Below, in pieces: positions 35,511 to 44,330 of a stretch of DNA of 64,000 nt. The notes beneath the pieces were generated by a model that was not told the origin of the DNA, did not search any database, and saw nothing but the letters and a program-made list of their open reading frames with translations. Origin of the DNA: Streptomyces collinus Tu 365 (GTDB lineage: Bacteria; Actinomycetota; Actinomycetes; Streptomycetales; Streptomycetaceae); NCBI RefSeq assembly GCF_000444875.1, contig NC_021985.1:4546170-4610169 (forward strand). Direction: 5' to 3'. Within the stretch, counting starts at the first letter, position 1; each line of letters begins with the position of its first letter. A program made the translations under genes and the position numbers.

Positions 35511-36769
35511 CGGGCGACCTCGAGCTTCATCCTGAGGTCGATCAGGTCCAGCGCTTCCTCGCATCGCTTGTTGACCTCGGTGCGGTCGGCGCCGGTGAAG
35601 ATGACGTGCCCGATCCAGTCGAAGTTGCTGGTGGACAGGCGGGTGACCCGGGTCCCGGCCTTCTTGTAGGCGAGGGCGTCGTGGAAGCCGGGCAGGTCCT
35701 GCAGCGCCTCGAAGCCGATGGAGTCGACCGTGCCGGCGACCGGGGCGCCGAACCAGTGGCCGCCGGCCGTGGTCTCGCCGGGGAAGGGCAGCTCGGGGCG
35801 CTCGCCGAGGGCCTGCCTGATGACCTCCAGGTACGGGTCGACACCGGAGCTGAGCTGCATCAGCGTCGGCACGATCCCGCCGATGAGACGGCCGTTGACC
35901 TCGCACAGCACCGGGCCGTCCGGACCGAGCAGGAACTCGGTGTGGATGAAGCCGAAGTCCACGCCGAGCTCGTCCAGTACGCGCGTGGTCATGGCGAACA
36001 GCTCGTCCTGCAGCGGGTGTCCGCTGAAGTAGGTGGCGCCCATCTCGATGAAGTACGGGAAGCCGCTGAGCGGACGGTCGGTCAGGCCGAGGTTGACCAC
36101 CTCGCCCCGGCCGAGGACGCAGGACTCGACCGAGATCAGCTCGCCGGTGACGAACTCCTCGATCAGCACGTCCGGGATGCGCCGCACGCCGCGCCCGTAG
36201 TCGGCGACGTCCGCCAGGTCGGCGAGGTAGGCGCGCAGGTCGTCCTCGTCCTTCAGGTGGAGCACGTGCAGGCTCGCCGTGCCGTCGGAGGGCTTGACCA
36301 CGCAGGGGAAGCCGATCTCGCGGACGGCGGCCTCGACGGCGGCGGGGTCGTCGGCGTCGGCGACGTGCGCGAAGCGCGGCTGGCGGACTCCGGTGCCGTC
36401 CAGGGTGAGGCGGGTGAGGTGCTTGTGCCGGGCGTTGCGGGCGCCCTCGACGCTCATGCCGGGCAGGCCGAGCGCCTCGGCGACGGCGGCCGTGTGGACG
36501 GTGTGGTACTCGCTGTAGGTGGTCACCCCGTGGATGGGGTTCTCCGCGTGCAGCCGGCGTGCCAGGGCCGTCAGCTCCTCGATGGAGAAGGCCTGTTCGC
36601 TCTTGACCACCTGGCAGTTCGGGTGGGCGTAGGCGGCTTCGGCCAGCGGGGAGACGCCGAGGTAGAAGTCGGGGTCCACCGACACCAGCGTGACGTCGTG
36701 GCCCAGTTCCAGGGCATTGGCGATGCCGGCGATGCCGTTGGGGTTGCATTCGATCATCAGGATGTGCAT
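35507..36769 (-). CDS. ATP-grasp ligase (amide/peptide bond-forming)
   Basis: This is a 420-residue protein from ATG 36769. The N-terminal domain (MHILMIECNPNGIAGIANAL) resembles biotin-carboxylase-like or amino-acid ligases. The ATP-grasp core shows PCVVKPSDGTASL (near 152), IEEFVTGELISVESCV (near 203) and the Mg-binding LCEVNGRLIGGIVP (near 290). The C-terminal lobe carries GYVxK-like elements. It is similar in layout to L-amino-acid alpha-ligases, which activate a carboxylate as acyl phosphate and couple it to an amine. It is separate from the LysX-like ligase at the top of the operon. I infer that it links the carrier-derived amino acid to a second acyl or amino acid unit. A 56-bp gap precedes it; its stop codon overlaps the amidohydrolase start. 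Confidence 0.8.
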   Translation of the reverse strand: MHILMIECNPNGIAGIANALELGHDVTLVSVDPDFYLGVSPLAEAAYAHPNCQVVKSEQAFSIEELTALARRLHAENPIHGVTTYSEYHTVHTAAVAEALGLPGMSVEGARNARHKHLTRLTLDGTGVRQPRFAHVADADDPAAVEAAVREIGFPCVVKPSDGTASLHVLHLKDEDDLRAYLADLADVADYGRGVRRIPDVLIEEFVTGELISVESCVLGRGEVVNLGLTDRPLSGFPYFIEMGATYFSGHPLQDELFAMTTRVLDELGVDFGFIHTEFLLGPDGPVLCEVNGRLIGGIVPTLMQLSSGVDPYLEVIRQALGERPELPFPGETTAGGHWFGAPVAGTVDSIGFEALQDLPGFHDALAYKKAGTRVTRLSTSNFDWIGHVIFTGADRTEVNKRCEEALDLIDLRMKLEVAR

Positions 36770-36825
36770 GTCAGCGCTCCGTAGGTTCCTGGGGTGGGGG
36801 TGGGTGGCGGTCCGGTACGCCGGAC

Positions 36826-37776
36826 TCAGCGGACGCAGGCGCGGACGAGCCCGGCGGCCGCCGGCCGGCCGCGGCGCGCCTGCGCCACGGCCGCGAGCAC
36901 GGCGGGCAGATCGAGGCCCAGCGCCGCCATGACCTCCTGGTGGTCGCCGCCGGTCGAGGGCCATTCCCGGCCGGCCGCCACCGAGGTGACCTCGCACCCG
37001 GGAAGCAGCAGCGCCAGCGCCTCGGCCGCTCCGCCCTGGCTGCGGTGTTCCTCGACGACGACGAACCGGGTGTGCCGGCGGGCCAGTTCCGCGGCCGACT
37101 CGGCCAGGTGCTCGTGGTCCAGGTACACGAGGTGGGCGTGGGCGACGCCGGTGGAGGCGCGGGCGGCCAGCGACAGCCGCGTGCCCTCCTCGCCCACCGA
37201 GACCAGGCAGACGTCCTCGGGATCGCCCTCGGACTCCCAGTTGACCGGCGGCAGCTGGGTGCCGGGCAGCGGCAGCGACTCGTAGGCGGCGTTGCGGCCC
37301 GTGCGGACGTAGTGCGGCCCGCCGCCGCGGGCCGCGGACCGGATCACGGCGCGCATCTCGGCCTCGCCGTGGGGGGCCGCGACGGTCACGCCGGGCACGC
37401 TGCGGAGCACCGCGAGGTCCTCCAGGCAGTGGTGCGTGGTGCCGAACCAGGCACCGGACACGCCGGCGTACGGCGCCATGACGGTGACCCCGGCGTTCAG
37501 GTAGCCCAGCGTCAGCTTCAGGCTCTCCGCGGCCCGCAGCGCCGCGAAGGGGGCGAAGGTGCTGACGAAGGGCTTGAAGCCGCCGGCGGCCAGCCCCGCC
37601 GCCATGTCGATCATGGCGCCCTCGGCGATCCCCACGTTGAAGAACCGGTCCGGGTGCGCGGCCTGGAAGGGGTGGTTCTTGCCGCCCAGGTCCGCCTCCA
37701 GGCAGACGATGGTGGGGTCTTCGGCGGCCAGGGCGGTCAGCTCGTCGCGGTAGGCGTCACGGCCGGAGAGGGTCAT
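36826..37776 (-). CDS. Transketolase C-terminal subunit
   Basis: This is a 316-residue protein from ATG 37776, overlapping the stop of the N-terminal subunit gene (ATGA). It carries the pyrimidine-binding domain: DPTIVCLEADLGG, RFFNVGIAEGAMIDMAAGLA (the Glu that activates TPP), and FVSTFAPFAALRAAE. The C-terminal domain has VVVEEHRSQGGAAEALALLL. This is the split transketolase type found in archaea and secondary metabolism. With its partner it should transfer a two-carbon ketol unit. In carrier-protein pathways such as vazabitide, the acceptor is the carrier-bound glutamate semialdehyde. Confidence 0.9.
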   Translation of the reverse strand: MTLSGRDAYRDELTALAAEDPTIVCLEADLGGKNHPFQAAHPDRFFNVGIAEGAMIDMAAGLAAGGFKPFVSTFAPFAALRAAESLKLTLGYLNAGVTVMAPYAGVSGAWFGTTHHCLEDLAVLRSVPGVTVAAPHGEAEMRAVIRSAARGGGPHYVRTGRNAAYESLPLPGTQLPPVNWESEGDPEDVCLVSVGEEGTRLSLAARASTGVAHAHLVYLDHEHLAESAAELARRHTRFVVVEEHRSQGGAAEALALLLPGCEVTSVAAGREWPSTGGDHQEVMAALGLDLPAVLAAVAQARRGRPAAAGLVRACVR

Positions 37777-38591
37777 CGGATCGCTCGCTTCCACTTGGCG
37801 GCGCGGGTGGCGTCGATGGTCACGTAGTGAGAACCCGCCCTTCCCTCCACGGCCGGGACGCCCTTGCCCTTGACGGTGTGGGCGACGACGGCGAGCGGGC
37901 GGCGGGCGGCCGACCGGTCCCGGTCGAACAGCTCGGACAGCGCCGCCAGGTCGTGTCCGTCCGTCTCCACGACCTCGAACCCGAAGGCGGCGAACCGGTC
38001 GGTGAGTCCGGGCAGCGGCGAGATGTCCGCCACGAGGCCGTCGTTCTGCCCGCCGTTGCGGTCCACGACGAGAACGAAGTTGCCCAGCTCCCGCGCCGCC
38101 GCCACCTGGCAGGTCTCCCAGACCAGGCCCTCCTGCAGCTCGCCGTCGCCCGCGACGGCGATGCCCAGGCCGCCGTGCCCGCCGATCCGGCGGGACAGGG
38201 CCCAGCCCGCCGCGTACGGCACGCCGTGCCCGAGGCTCCCGGTGGGGAACCGCACCCCGGGCACCTTGGGACCCGGATGGCCGGTGTAGGGCTGGCCCGC
38301 CCGGCCGTACAGCGGCGCCGGGTTCTCCGGCAGCACGCCGCTGACGTACAGCGCGGCGTACAGGCCCGCGGCGGCGTGCCCCTTGCTCAGCACGACCTCC
38401 GTGCCGTCCCCGGCGGCGGCCCGGTGCAGGGCGGCGACCAGGATGTCCAGCACCGACAGGCTGCCGCCGAGGTGGCAGCCCCGCTCGGAGGCCGCCATGT
38501 CGACGACCAGCCGCCGGGCCCGCAGGGACCGCTCCGTCAGGGTGGACACGACCGTTCCGGCGGCCGTGGGGGTGTCGAGTACGGCGGTCAT
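37773..38591 (-). CDS. Transketolase N-terminal (TPP-binding) subunit
   Basis: This is a 272-residue protein from ATG 38591, overlapping the upstream kinase-deacylase stop. It has VVLSKGHAAAGLYAAL, GSLGHGVPYAAGWALS and the TPP/Mg motif GDGELQEGLVWE...VDRNGGQNDG (GDG-x23-N type, near residues 148-178), then AHTVKGKGVP. It forms the active site with the next gene product. Both are tightly coupled in the carrier-protein operon, which argues for a dedicated biosynthetic enzyme rather than a pentose-phosphate enzyme. Confidence 0.9.
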   Translation of the reverse strand: MTAVLDTPTAAGTVVSTLTERSLRARRLVVDMAASERGCHLGGSLSVLDILVAALHRAAAGDGTEVVLSKGHAAAGLYAALYVSGVLPENPAPLYGRAGQPYTGHPGPKVPGVRFPTGSLGHGVPYAAGWALSRRIGGHGGLGIAVAGDGELQEGLVWETCQVAAARELGNFVLVVDRNGGQNDGLVADISPLPGLTDRFAAFGFEVVETDGHDLAALSELFDRDRSAARRPLAVVAHTVKGKGVPAVEGRAGSHYVTIDATRAAKWKRAIR

Positions 38592-40444
38592 CGGCGGCTC
38601 CCTTCCGCGAGGGCGAACCAGCGGTCCACCGCGGCGGCGAGCAGCGCGCGGGCGGCCCGGTACTCCTCGCCGCCGATGCGCTCCTCGTCGGTGTGGTCGA
38701 GGGCGGAGTCGCCCGGCCCGTACGCCACCATCGGCACGTCGTGCCAGGTGGTCGCCAGGGTGTTCATGTCCGACGTGCCCTTCTTCACCACGAAGCGGGG
38801 CTTGATCCCGGCGGCGGCGAAGGCCCGGGTGAACGCCTTGGCCAGCGGGCCCGAACGGCCGCTCTGATGGCCCGGGGTGGCCCGCAGCACCTCGATGTCC
38901 ACGCCGTCACCGGCGTGCCCGAGCGCGGCGGCGCGCAGCGCGTCCAGATCGGCCCCCGGCGGTACCCGGAAGTTGAGGGTGCCGTCCGCCCGGTCGCGCT
39001 CGCGGCCGCGCGCGCACCGGATGTCGATGACCGCGCTGAGCGCCTCGGGCGCCTGGGCGAGCACCGACGCGCGGATCTCACCGAGGACACGCGTCAGGCG
39101 GTCCGGGGCCGACACCGCGTCCAGGCCGGCCGAGTGGCCGGTGGGCACGGAGGCGGTCACCGCCAGTTTGAACAGTCCGAAGTAGCCGAGGGTCAGCTTC
39201 TGGGAGCCGCTCGGTTCGCCGATGACGACCGCGTCGGCCGGATAGTGGTCCCGTACGTGGAACGCCCCCTTCGAGGAGGAGATCTCCTCCTCGACCGCGC
39301 CGACCACGACCAGCCGGCCGTCCTCGGGCACGTCCGCGTCCGCCAGCACCTCCAGGAAGGCGGCGAGACTGCCCTTGGCGTCGACGCTGCCGCGCCCCCA
39401 CAGCTCACCGTCGCGCCACTCGACCGCCCAGCGGTGCGGGACCGTGTCGAGGTGGCCCAGGAGCAGCAGCGCACGGGGGCCGGTGCCCCGGGAGGCGACG
39501 AGGTTGCCCGCCTCGTCGATACGGGCCTCGATGCCCCGGCCCCGGCACCATTCGGCGAGGCAGGAGGCGAGCTCCGCCTCGTCGCCGGAGACCGACGGCA
39601 CGGAGACCGCGCGGGTGAGCAGGTCGAGGTCGTCGGCGGGCCCCCGGGTGCGCCAGAACCTGGTCCAGCCCGCGGGCTCGCCCAGGGTGTGCGGGCCGGT
39701 GATGGCCACGTCGGCGCTGCTGCCCTCCAGGGCGATCTCGGCCGCGCGCACCTTCTGGCGCATGCGCCCGCCGGCGTACCGCGCGCCGTCGCCCGGATAG
39801 GCGTCGGTCAGCGTGGAGTCCGGGTCGGCCGGGTCGGTCAGCAGTCCGGCGGTGCCGGTGACCAGCCGGAGGTGGTCGGCGTCCAGGGCGACCGCGAGCA
39901 CCGCGGCGAGCACGTCGGCGTCCACGTTCAGCGCGGCGCCGCCGTCCCGGTCCGCGACCGGCGGGGACAGGCAGACCACGTCGTACGCGTCGAGCAGTGC
40001 GTTCAGCGCCTCGGTGTCGGCCTCGACCGGTACGCCCGCGCGGTGGTCACGGACCACGACGGGGCGGCCCTCGGCCGACAGCGCCTTGAGCGGACGGTTG
40101 GCCCGGCCGAGGACCAGGCCGTTGCGGGCGGCGACGGCCGTGAACGCCTTCAGGCCCAGGGCCCGCAGGCCGTGCGCCACGGCGGGCAGGGTCACCCGCT
40201 CGTAGGCGTCGACCAGGTGGTCCATCTCCTCAGGCGGGCAGTAGCGCACCTCGTCGCCGTTGGCCAGCCGCAGCGTGGGGACCGGGCGGTCGACGGCCGC
40301 GTAGTGGCGGGCGATGCCCGTGGCCCCGCCGGCGACCAGGAGCACCCGGGCGCCGCGGGCGACGACGTCGGCGATCTCCTTGTGGATGGTCTCGCGGTCG
40401 AGCGTGGCGCTGCCGACCTTGACGACGTACAGCGGCCGGCTCAT
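38588..40444 (-). CDS. Fused LysZ-like kinase and LysK-like deacylase
   Basis: This is a 618-residue protein from ATG 40444 (overlaps the reductase stop, ATGA). Residues 1-260 are an amino-acid kinase domain: YVVKVGSATLD, LLVAGGATGIARHYA, ALNVDADVLAAVLA, RLVTGTAGLLTDP and GGRMRQKVRAAEIAL, matching [LysW]-aminoadipate/glutamate kinases (LysZ). Residues about 270-618 are an M20 metallopeptidase: LLGHLDTVP, GRGSVDAKGS, AVEEEISS, VIGEPSGSQK and YGPGDSALDHTDEE, matching LysK, which frees the finished amino acid from the carrier. In lysine/arginine pathways these are two separate proteins acting at opposite ends of the route. Fusion in one chain is unusual. No frameshift was needed to read it. Confidence 0.88.
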   Translation of the reverse strand: MSRPLYVVKVGSATLDRETIHKEIADVVARGARVLLVAGGATGIARHYAAVDRPVPTLRLANGDEVRYCPPEEMDHLVDAYERVTLPAVAHGLRALGLKAFTAVAARNGLVLGRANRPLKALSAEGRPVVVRDHRAGVPVEADTEALNALLDAYDVVCLSPPVADRDGGAALNVDADVLAAVLAVALDADHLRLVTGTAGLLTDPADPDSTLTDAYPGDGARYAGGRMRQKVRAAEIALEGSSADVAITGPHTLGEPAGWTRFWRTRGPADDLDLLTRAVSVPSVSGDEAELASCLAEWCRGRGIEARIDEAGNLVASRGTGPRALLLLGHLDTVPHRWAVEWRDGELWGRGSVDAKGSLAAFLEVLADADVPEDGRLVVVGAVEEEISSSKGAFHVRDHYPADAVVIGEPSGSQKLTLGYFGLFKLAVTASVPTGHSAGLDAVSAPDRLTRVLGEIRASVLAQAPEALSAVIDIRCARGRERDRADGTLNFRVPPGADLDALRAAALGHAGDGVDIEVLRATPGHQSGRSGPLAKAFTRAFAAAGIKPRFVVKKGTSDMNTLATTWHDVPMVAYGPGDSALDHTDEERIGGEEYRAARALLAAAVDRWFALAEGSRR

Positions 40445-41508
40445 GGCGACACCGCCGTGATGGGCAGCCCGGCCGTCTCGTCGAAGCCGTGGATGAGGTT
40501 CATGGCCTGGATGGCCTGGCCCGCCGCCCCCTTGATCAGGTTGTCCAGGGCCGCGACGGTGACGCACTGGCCGTCGCGGACGGCGACCGCCACCTCGGCG
40601 ACGTTGGAGCCGGTGACGGCCTTGAGCATGGGGAAGTCCTGCGGCGCCTTGGGCGCCGGGCGGACCCGGACGAACGGCTTGCCGACGTACGCCTTGGCGT
40701 AGGCGCGCTTGACGTCGAGGGCGCTGACCCCCGGCCGCAGGTCGGAGTAGGCGGTCACCATGATGCCGCGCGTCACGTCCATGCTGTGCGTGGAGAACCG
40801 CAGGGCCACGTCGGTGCCCGTGAGGTCGGCGAGGGCCTGCTGGACCTCCGGCGCGTGCCGGTGGCCGTGCAGCTTGTGCACCCGGAAGTTGCCGCTGCGC
40901 TCGGCCGGCTGCTCGCCGCCGCCGCGGCCGCCGCCGGTGGACCCGGTCTTGGCGTCGACCACCACCCGGTCGGAGACCAGTGGCTCGGCGCCCGCGAACA
41001 GCGGGTACAGGGCGTAGATCGTGCTGACGGCCATGCACCCGGGCAGGCTGACGAACCGGCTGTCGGGGACCGCGGGGCTCAACTCCGGTATGTAGTACGC
41101 GAAGTCCTCCAGCGGCGGGTGGGCCGCGGTCCCCGGGTAGTGCTTGCTGACCTGCTGCCCGTCGCGCAGCCGGAAGTCACCGCCCAGGTTCAGCACGCGC
41201 TTGGCCCGGTCGGCGACCAGCGGCAGCTTCTCCGGCAGGGCGCCGGTGGGCAGGCAGCCGAAGGCGACGTCGACGGTGTCCGCGTCCGCGAGCTCGGCCA
41301 GCGGCCGGAACGTCAGGCCGGCCGCCTTGGGGTGGTTGCGCAGCCAGGGGTGGCTGCTGCCGACCGCGGTGCCCGCGGCGCGCTCCGCCGAGAGGAACGC
41401 CAGTTCCACCCGCGGGTGCTCCAGGAGCAGCCGGATGACCTCACCGCCGGTGTAGCCGCTGGCCCCGAGGACGGCGACGCGTATCTTCTCGCGCGCTTCG
41501 TCAGCCAA
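40441..41508 (-). CDS. LysY/ArgC-like acyl-phosphate reductase
   Basis: This is a 355-residue protein. The start is TTG 41508 (AAGGCGG upstream), overlapping the aminotransferase stop by 8 bp. It has the NADP Rossmann motif VLGASGYTGGEVIRLL, the active-site LPGCMAVSTIYAL (Cys near residue 153), STGGGRGGG and VHKLHGHRHAPEV. It matches N-acetyl-glutamyl-phosphate reductase and the LysY form that acts on LysW-bound substrates. Predicted step: carrier-bound gamma-glutamyl phosphate to the semialdehyde. It is placed between aminotransferase and kinase genes, consistent with the carrier pathway. Confidence 0.88.
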   Translation of the reverse strand: MADEAREKIRVAVLGASGYTGGEVIRLLLEHPRVELAFLSAERAAGTAVGSSHPWLRNHPKAAGLTFRPLAELADADTVDVAFGCLPTGALPEKLPLVADRAKRVLNLGGDFRLRDGQQVSKHYPGTAAHPPLEDFAYYIPELSPAVPDSRFVSLPGCMAVSTIYALYPLFAGAEPLVSDRVVVDAKTGSTGGGRGGGEQPAERSGNFRVHKLHGHRHAPEVQQALADLTGTDVALRFSTHSMDVTRGIMVTAYSDLRPGVSALDVKRAYAKAYVGKPFVRVRPAPKAPQDFPMLKAVTGSNVAEVAVAVRDGQCVTVAALDNLIKGAAGQAIQAMNLIHGFDETAGLPITAVSP

Positions 41509-42820
41509 GGCGGGCCGCCTTGTCGTAGGGCCGGCGGTAGTCGCGGGTCTCGACCAGCTTGCGGATGGCGTCCGGACGGCGGGCGACCTTGCGGAAGGCG
41601 TCGGCGTAGCGCAGGATCCGCTCGTACTCCACCGGGGAGCGCAGCTCGCGGCAGAGGACGAGGGTGCTGTCGAGCATGCCGAGGGTGACCGGGAAGTCCT
41701 CGGGCCGGTGGTCGCGCACGGCGCCGGGGTTGAGGGTGAACGGGTAGCCGTTGCCGAAGCCGTCCCGGTGCTGGAAGGGCAGGTGGCACGGGATCGGGGT
41801 GTTCTGCCACTCGCGGGCCGGGACGCCCTCGGCGACCAGGAGTTCGTGCACGGCCTCCTTGACCGCGAACACCGGGATGTCCTCCAGGCCCACGGCCTCG
41901 GGGTGCAGGGTGGTGCGGTACATGTTGTACGCGTGGACGTGCCCCTGCGGTACGTGCGGCGGGCTGAACAGGCCGGTCCCGCGCAGGGCCTCGCCGAGCA
42001 GCGCGGCGTTGCGGGCGCGGATCTCGTCGTAGTACGGCAGCCGCTCGAGCTGGCTGGCGCCGAAGGCCGCCGCGACCCACGACATGCCGTAGTCGATGCC
42101 GTGCCGCTCCAGGTAGGCGCGGGCGCGCTCGTAGCCCTCCTCGGTGGCGAAGAACGCGATGCCGCCCTCGCCGCCGAGCGGGAAGTTCTTGTCGGCCATC
42201 AGGCTCTGGCCGGCGGCGTCCCCGAAGGAGCCGGCCACCTGCTCGCCGATCTTCGCGGAGTGGGCGTGCGAGGCGTCCTCGACCAGGGCGATGCCGTGCC
42301 GGTCGGCGAGGGCGCGCAGAGCGGACACGTCCGCGGGCAGGCCGTGCACGTGGACCGGCATCAGCGCGCGGGTGCGGTCGGTGATCGCGGCGGCCGCGGC
42401 CTTGGGGTCCATGCAGTAGGTGGCCGGGTCGATGTCCACGAACACCGGGATCGCGTGCGCGGCGACGACGGCCTGCGCGGTCGCGATGAACGTGAACGCC
42501 GGCACGATGACCTCGTCGCCGGGCCGCACCCCGGCGCCCACCAGGGCCATGTGCAGGCTGGAGGTGCCGCTCGCGGTGGGCAGCGCGTACGCCGCGCCGA
42601 CGTAGGAGCGGTAGGCCTCGGCGAAGTCGGCGACGACCTTCTCGGGCGCCTGCCGCTGGGCCAGCATCAGGTTGAAGACGTCTTCCTTGGTGATGACCGG
42701 GAAGAGGGTGCGACGCGACGCCTTGGGGATCATGGCCCCGCCGCCGAGGGCGGCGAGTTCGGAGTCGACCTCGGCGGGTTCGGGCAGGGGCAGCGGGGCT
42801 GCCGGGAAATCGGTGATCAT
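41501..42820 (-). CDS. DegT/DnrJ/EryC1-type PLP aminotransferase
   Basis: This is a 439-residue protein. ATG 42820 overlaps the stop of the upstream DegT-like gene (ATGA); the frame continues upstream but has no better start. It shows ALPTASGTSSLHMALVGAG, DEVIVPAFTFIATAQAV, VHVHGLPADV, LVEDASHAHSA and the PLP lysine in LMADKNFPLGGEGG. These enzymes transfer an amino group to sugar or cyclitol ketones, or act in AHBA formation. Here it probably aminates the hydroxyketone made by the transketolase, giving the second amino group, in place of the LysJ-type aminotransferase of lysine synthesis. Confidence 0.87.
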   Translation of the reverse strand: MITDFPAAPLPLPEPAEVDSELAALGGGAMIPKASRRTLFPVITKEDVFNLMLAQRQAPEKVVADFAEAYRSYVGAAYALPTASGTSSLHMALVGAGVRPGDEVIVPAFTFIATAQAVVAAHAIPVFVDIDPATYCMDPKAAAAAITDRTRALMPVHVHGLPADVSALRALADRHGIALVEDASHAHSAKIGEQVAGSFGDAAGQSLMADKNFPLGGEGGIAFFATEEGYERARAYLERHGIDYGMSWVAAAFGASQLERLPYYDEIRARNAALLGEALRGTGLFSPPHVPQGHVHAYNMYRTTLHPEAVGLEDIPVFAVKEAVHELLVAEGVPAREWQNTPIPCHLPFQHRDGFGNGYPFTLNPGAVRDHRPEDFPVTLGMLDSTLVLCRELRSPVEYERILRYADAFRKVARRPDAIRKLVETRDYRRPYDKAARLG

Positions 42821-43446
42821 GAGCGCGCTCCGGTGGGAGTGGCGGGACGTGCCGCCTGGGTCAGGGCCATCCGCACGCAGGCGGCCACGAGGGGGCTGAG
42901 CCGATAGTTGAACTGGACCCCGGGCACCAGGGAGGCGTCGGCCTCCTCCTGCGTCCACATCGTCCGCAGGTCGTACGCGCCGAAGATCTTCAGCCGCTCG
43001 GCCCGGGCCCAGACCCGGTCGTCGTCGGTGAGGACGGCGGCGGCCGGCCCGAAGCCGAGTCCGGTGAGGTCCACGACGAGGGCGGGGGCGGTACCGGTCC
43101 GGGCCAGCTCGGCCAGCCGGTCGGCGTTGGCGGGGTCCAGCGCCACGTGGTCGTACGCGACCGGCCCCCCGTCCGCGACGCCGACGCCGAGCCAGTCGAG
43201 GAAGCGGCCGGTGGCCGCGTCCGGCTCGGCGACGGCGACCGTGTCACCGTGTCCGATGCCCTGGCCGGCGAGCGCCGCGTGGATCGCGGCGGTACGGCTG
43301 TTGACGAGGACGGCACGGGTACGTCCGGTCTGCTTGGTCAGCAGGCGTTCGAGACCGGGCAGTTCCCGGTCGCTCTTCTCGATGCTCATGACCACGCCGG
43401 TGGTGAGGACGCGGGTGAGCACCGTTGCGGTGTCGAACAGTTCCAT
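42817..43446 (-). CDS. Short DegT-like protein without the PLP lysine
   Basis: This is a 209-residue protein from ATG 43446, coupled to the full aminotransferase gene downstream. It keeps pieces of the DegT fold: RAVLVNSRTAAIHAALAGQGI (like the S-G-T-x-A-L-H motif), DTVAVAEPD, a shortened middle, and VQFNYRLSPLVAACVRMAL (like the GxNYRxS..AA segment near the end of the large domain). The D-A-A/S-H and the S-x-x-K PLP-lysine segment are gone, so it should not transaminate alone. It looks like a subunit that forms a heterodimer with the following DegT protein or a non-catalytic relic kept in the operon. Confidence 0.65.
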   Translation of the reverse strand: MELFDTATVLTRVLTTGVVMSIEKSDRELPGLERLLTKQTGRTRAVLVNSRTAAIHAALAGQGIGHGDTVAVAEPDAATGRFLDWLGVGVADGGPVAYDHVALDPANADRLAELARTGTAPALVVDLTGLGFGPAAAVLTDDDRVWARAERLKIFGAYDLRTMWTQEEADASLVPGVQFNYRLSPLVAACVRMALTQAARPATPTGARS

Positions 43447-43460
43447 GGATCTTCTCCGTG

Positions 43461-44330
43461 TCACACGGCTGAGGCCGCGAGGGTCTCGGCGACGTAGGCG
43501 GCGAGGTGGCCGGCCACGTTCACTCCGTGCCGGGCGGAGGAACGGGCGAATTCCGGGTTGGCGTTCACTTCGAGCACGAGCAGCCGGCCCGTGGACCGGT
43601 CCTCGACCAGGTCCACCCCGTAGAAGCCGGGGCCGAGCGCGTCGACGACCCGGTCGCAGAGCTCGTGCATCGCCGGGGTGACCTCGACGCGCCGGACCTC
43701 GGCGCCCAGGTGGGTGTTGGTGCGCCAGTCGTCCGACACCCGCTGGATGGCCACCACCGGGGTCCGCCCGACGACCACCACCCGCAGGTCGTGGCCGGGC
43801 TTGTCGATGTACTCCTGCACGACGACGGGGAACTGCTTGCCCGTGACGTCGGCGGACTCCCGGCCCGCGGCCCACGCCTCCACGCAGTCGGCGTGGGTCA
43901 TCTTGCTGACCCCCCGGCCCCAGGAGCCGCTGACCGGCTTGACCACGGCGGGCATGCCCAGGTCGGCGACGCTCTTGCGGACCTGGTCGAAGCTGAAGGC
44001 GTGCCGGGTGGTGGGGTGCGGGATGCCGTGCCGCGCGAAGAGGAGCGCCTGCAGCCCCTTGTCGTTGCAGGTCTCGATCGTCGCCGCCCGGTTGAGCGTG
44101 GGGACACCGGCGTGTTCCAGGCGACGGGAGACGTTGATCGCGTCCCGGTGGGAGAGGTTCCTGATCAGGGCGAGAGCGGGCGGGCCGGTGTGGCCCGCCA
44201 CGGTCTCGGCCAGATCCTCCATGAGCAGCGGTCGCGCCGTCAGACCCTGGTCGCGCAGCGCCGCGAGGAGCAGCTTCTCCTCGGGGCGCAGCATCGTGAC
44301 CGAGAGCAGGACCTGGTCCGAGGCTGTCAC
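43461..44330 (-). CDS. LysX-like ATP-grasp ligase for the amino-group carrier protein
   Basis: This is a 289-residue protein. GTG 44330 overlaps the carrier protein stop (GTGA); the upstream extension of the frame runs through the carrier gene and is not coding. ATP-grasp/RimK signatures: DKGLQALLFARHGIPHPTT, PAVVKPVSGSWGRGVSKM, VVVQEYIDKPGHDLRVVVVG and VLEVNANPEFA. In the LysW system this enzyme joins the alpha-amino group of glutamate or aminoadipate to the C-terminal Glu of the carrier. Adjacent and coupled to the carrier gene, it should load glutamate here, by analogy with vazabitide. Confidence 0.87.
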   Translation of the reverse strand: MTASDQVLLSVTMLRPEEKLLLAALRDQGLTARPLLMEDLAETVAGHTGPPALALIRNLSHRDAINVSRRLEHAGVPTLNRAATIETCNDKGLQALLFARHGIPHPTTRHAFSFDQVRKSVADLGMPAVVKPVSGSWGRGVSKMTHADCVEAWAAGRESADVTGKQFPVVVQEYIDKPGHDLRVVVVGRTPVVAIQRVSDDWRTNTHLGAEVRRVEVTPAMHELCDRVVDALGPGFYGVDLVEDRSTGRLLVLEVNANPEFARSSARHGVNVAGHLAAYVAETLAASAV

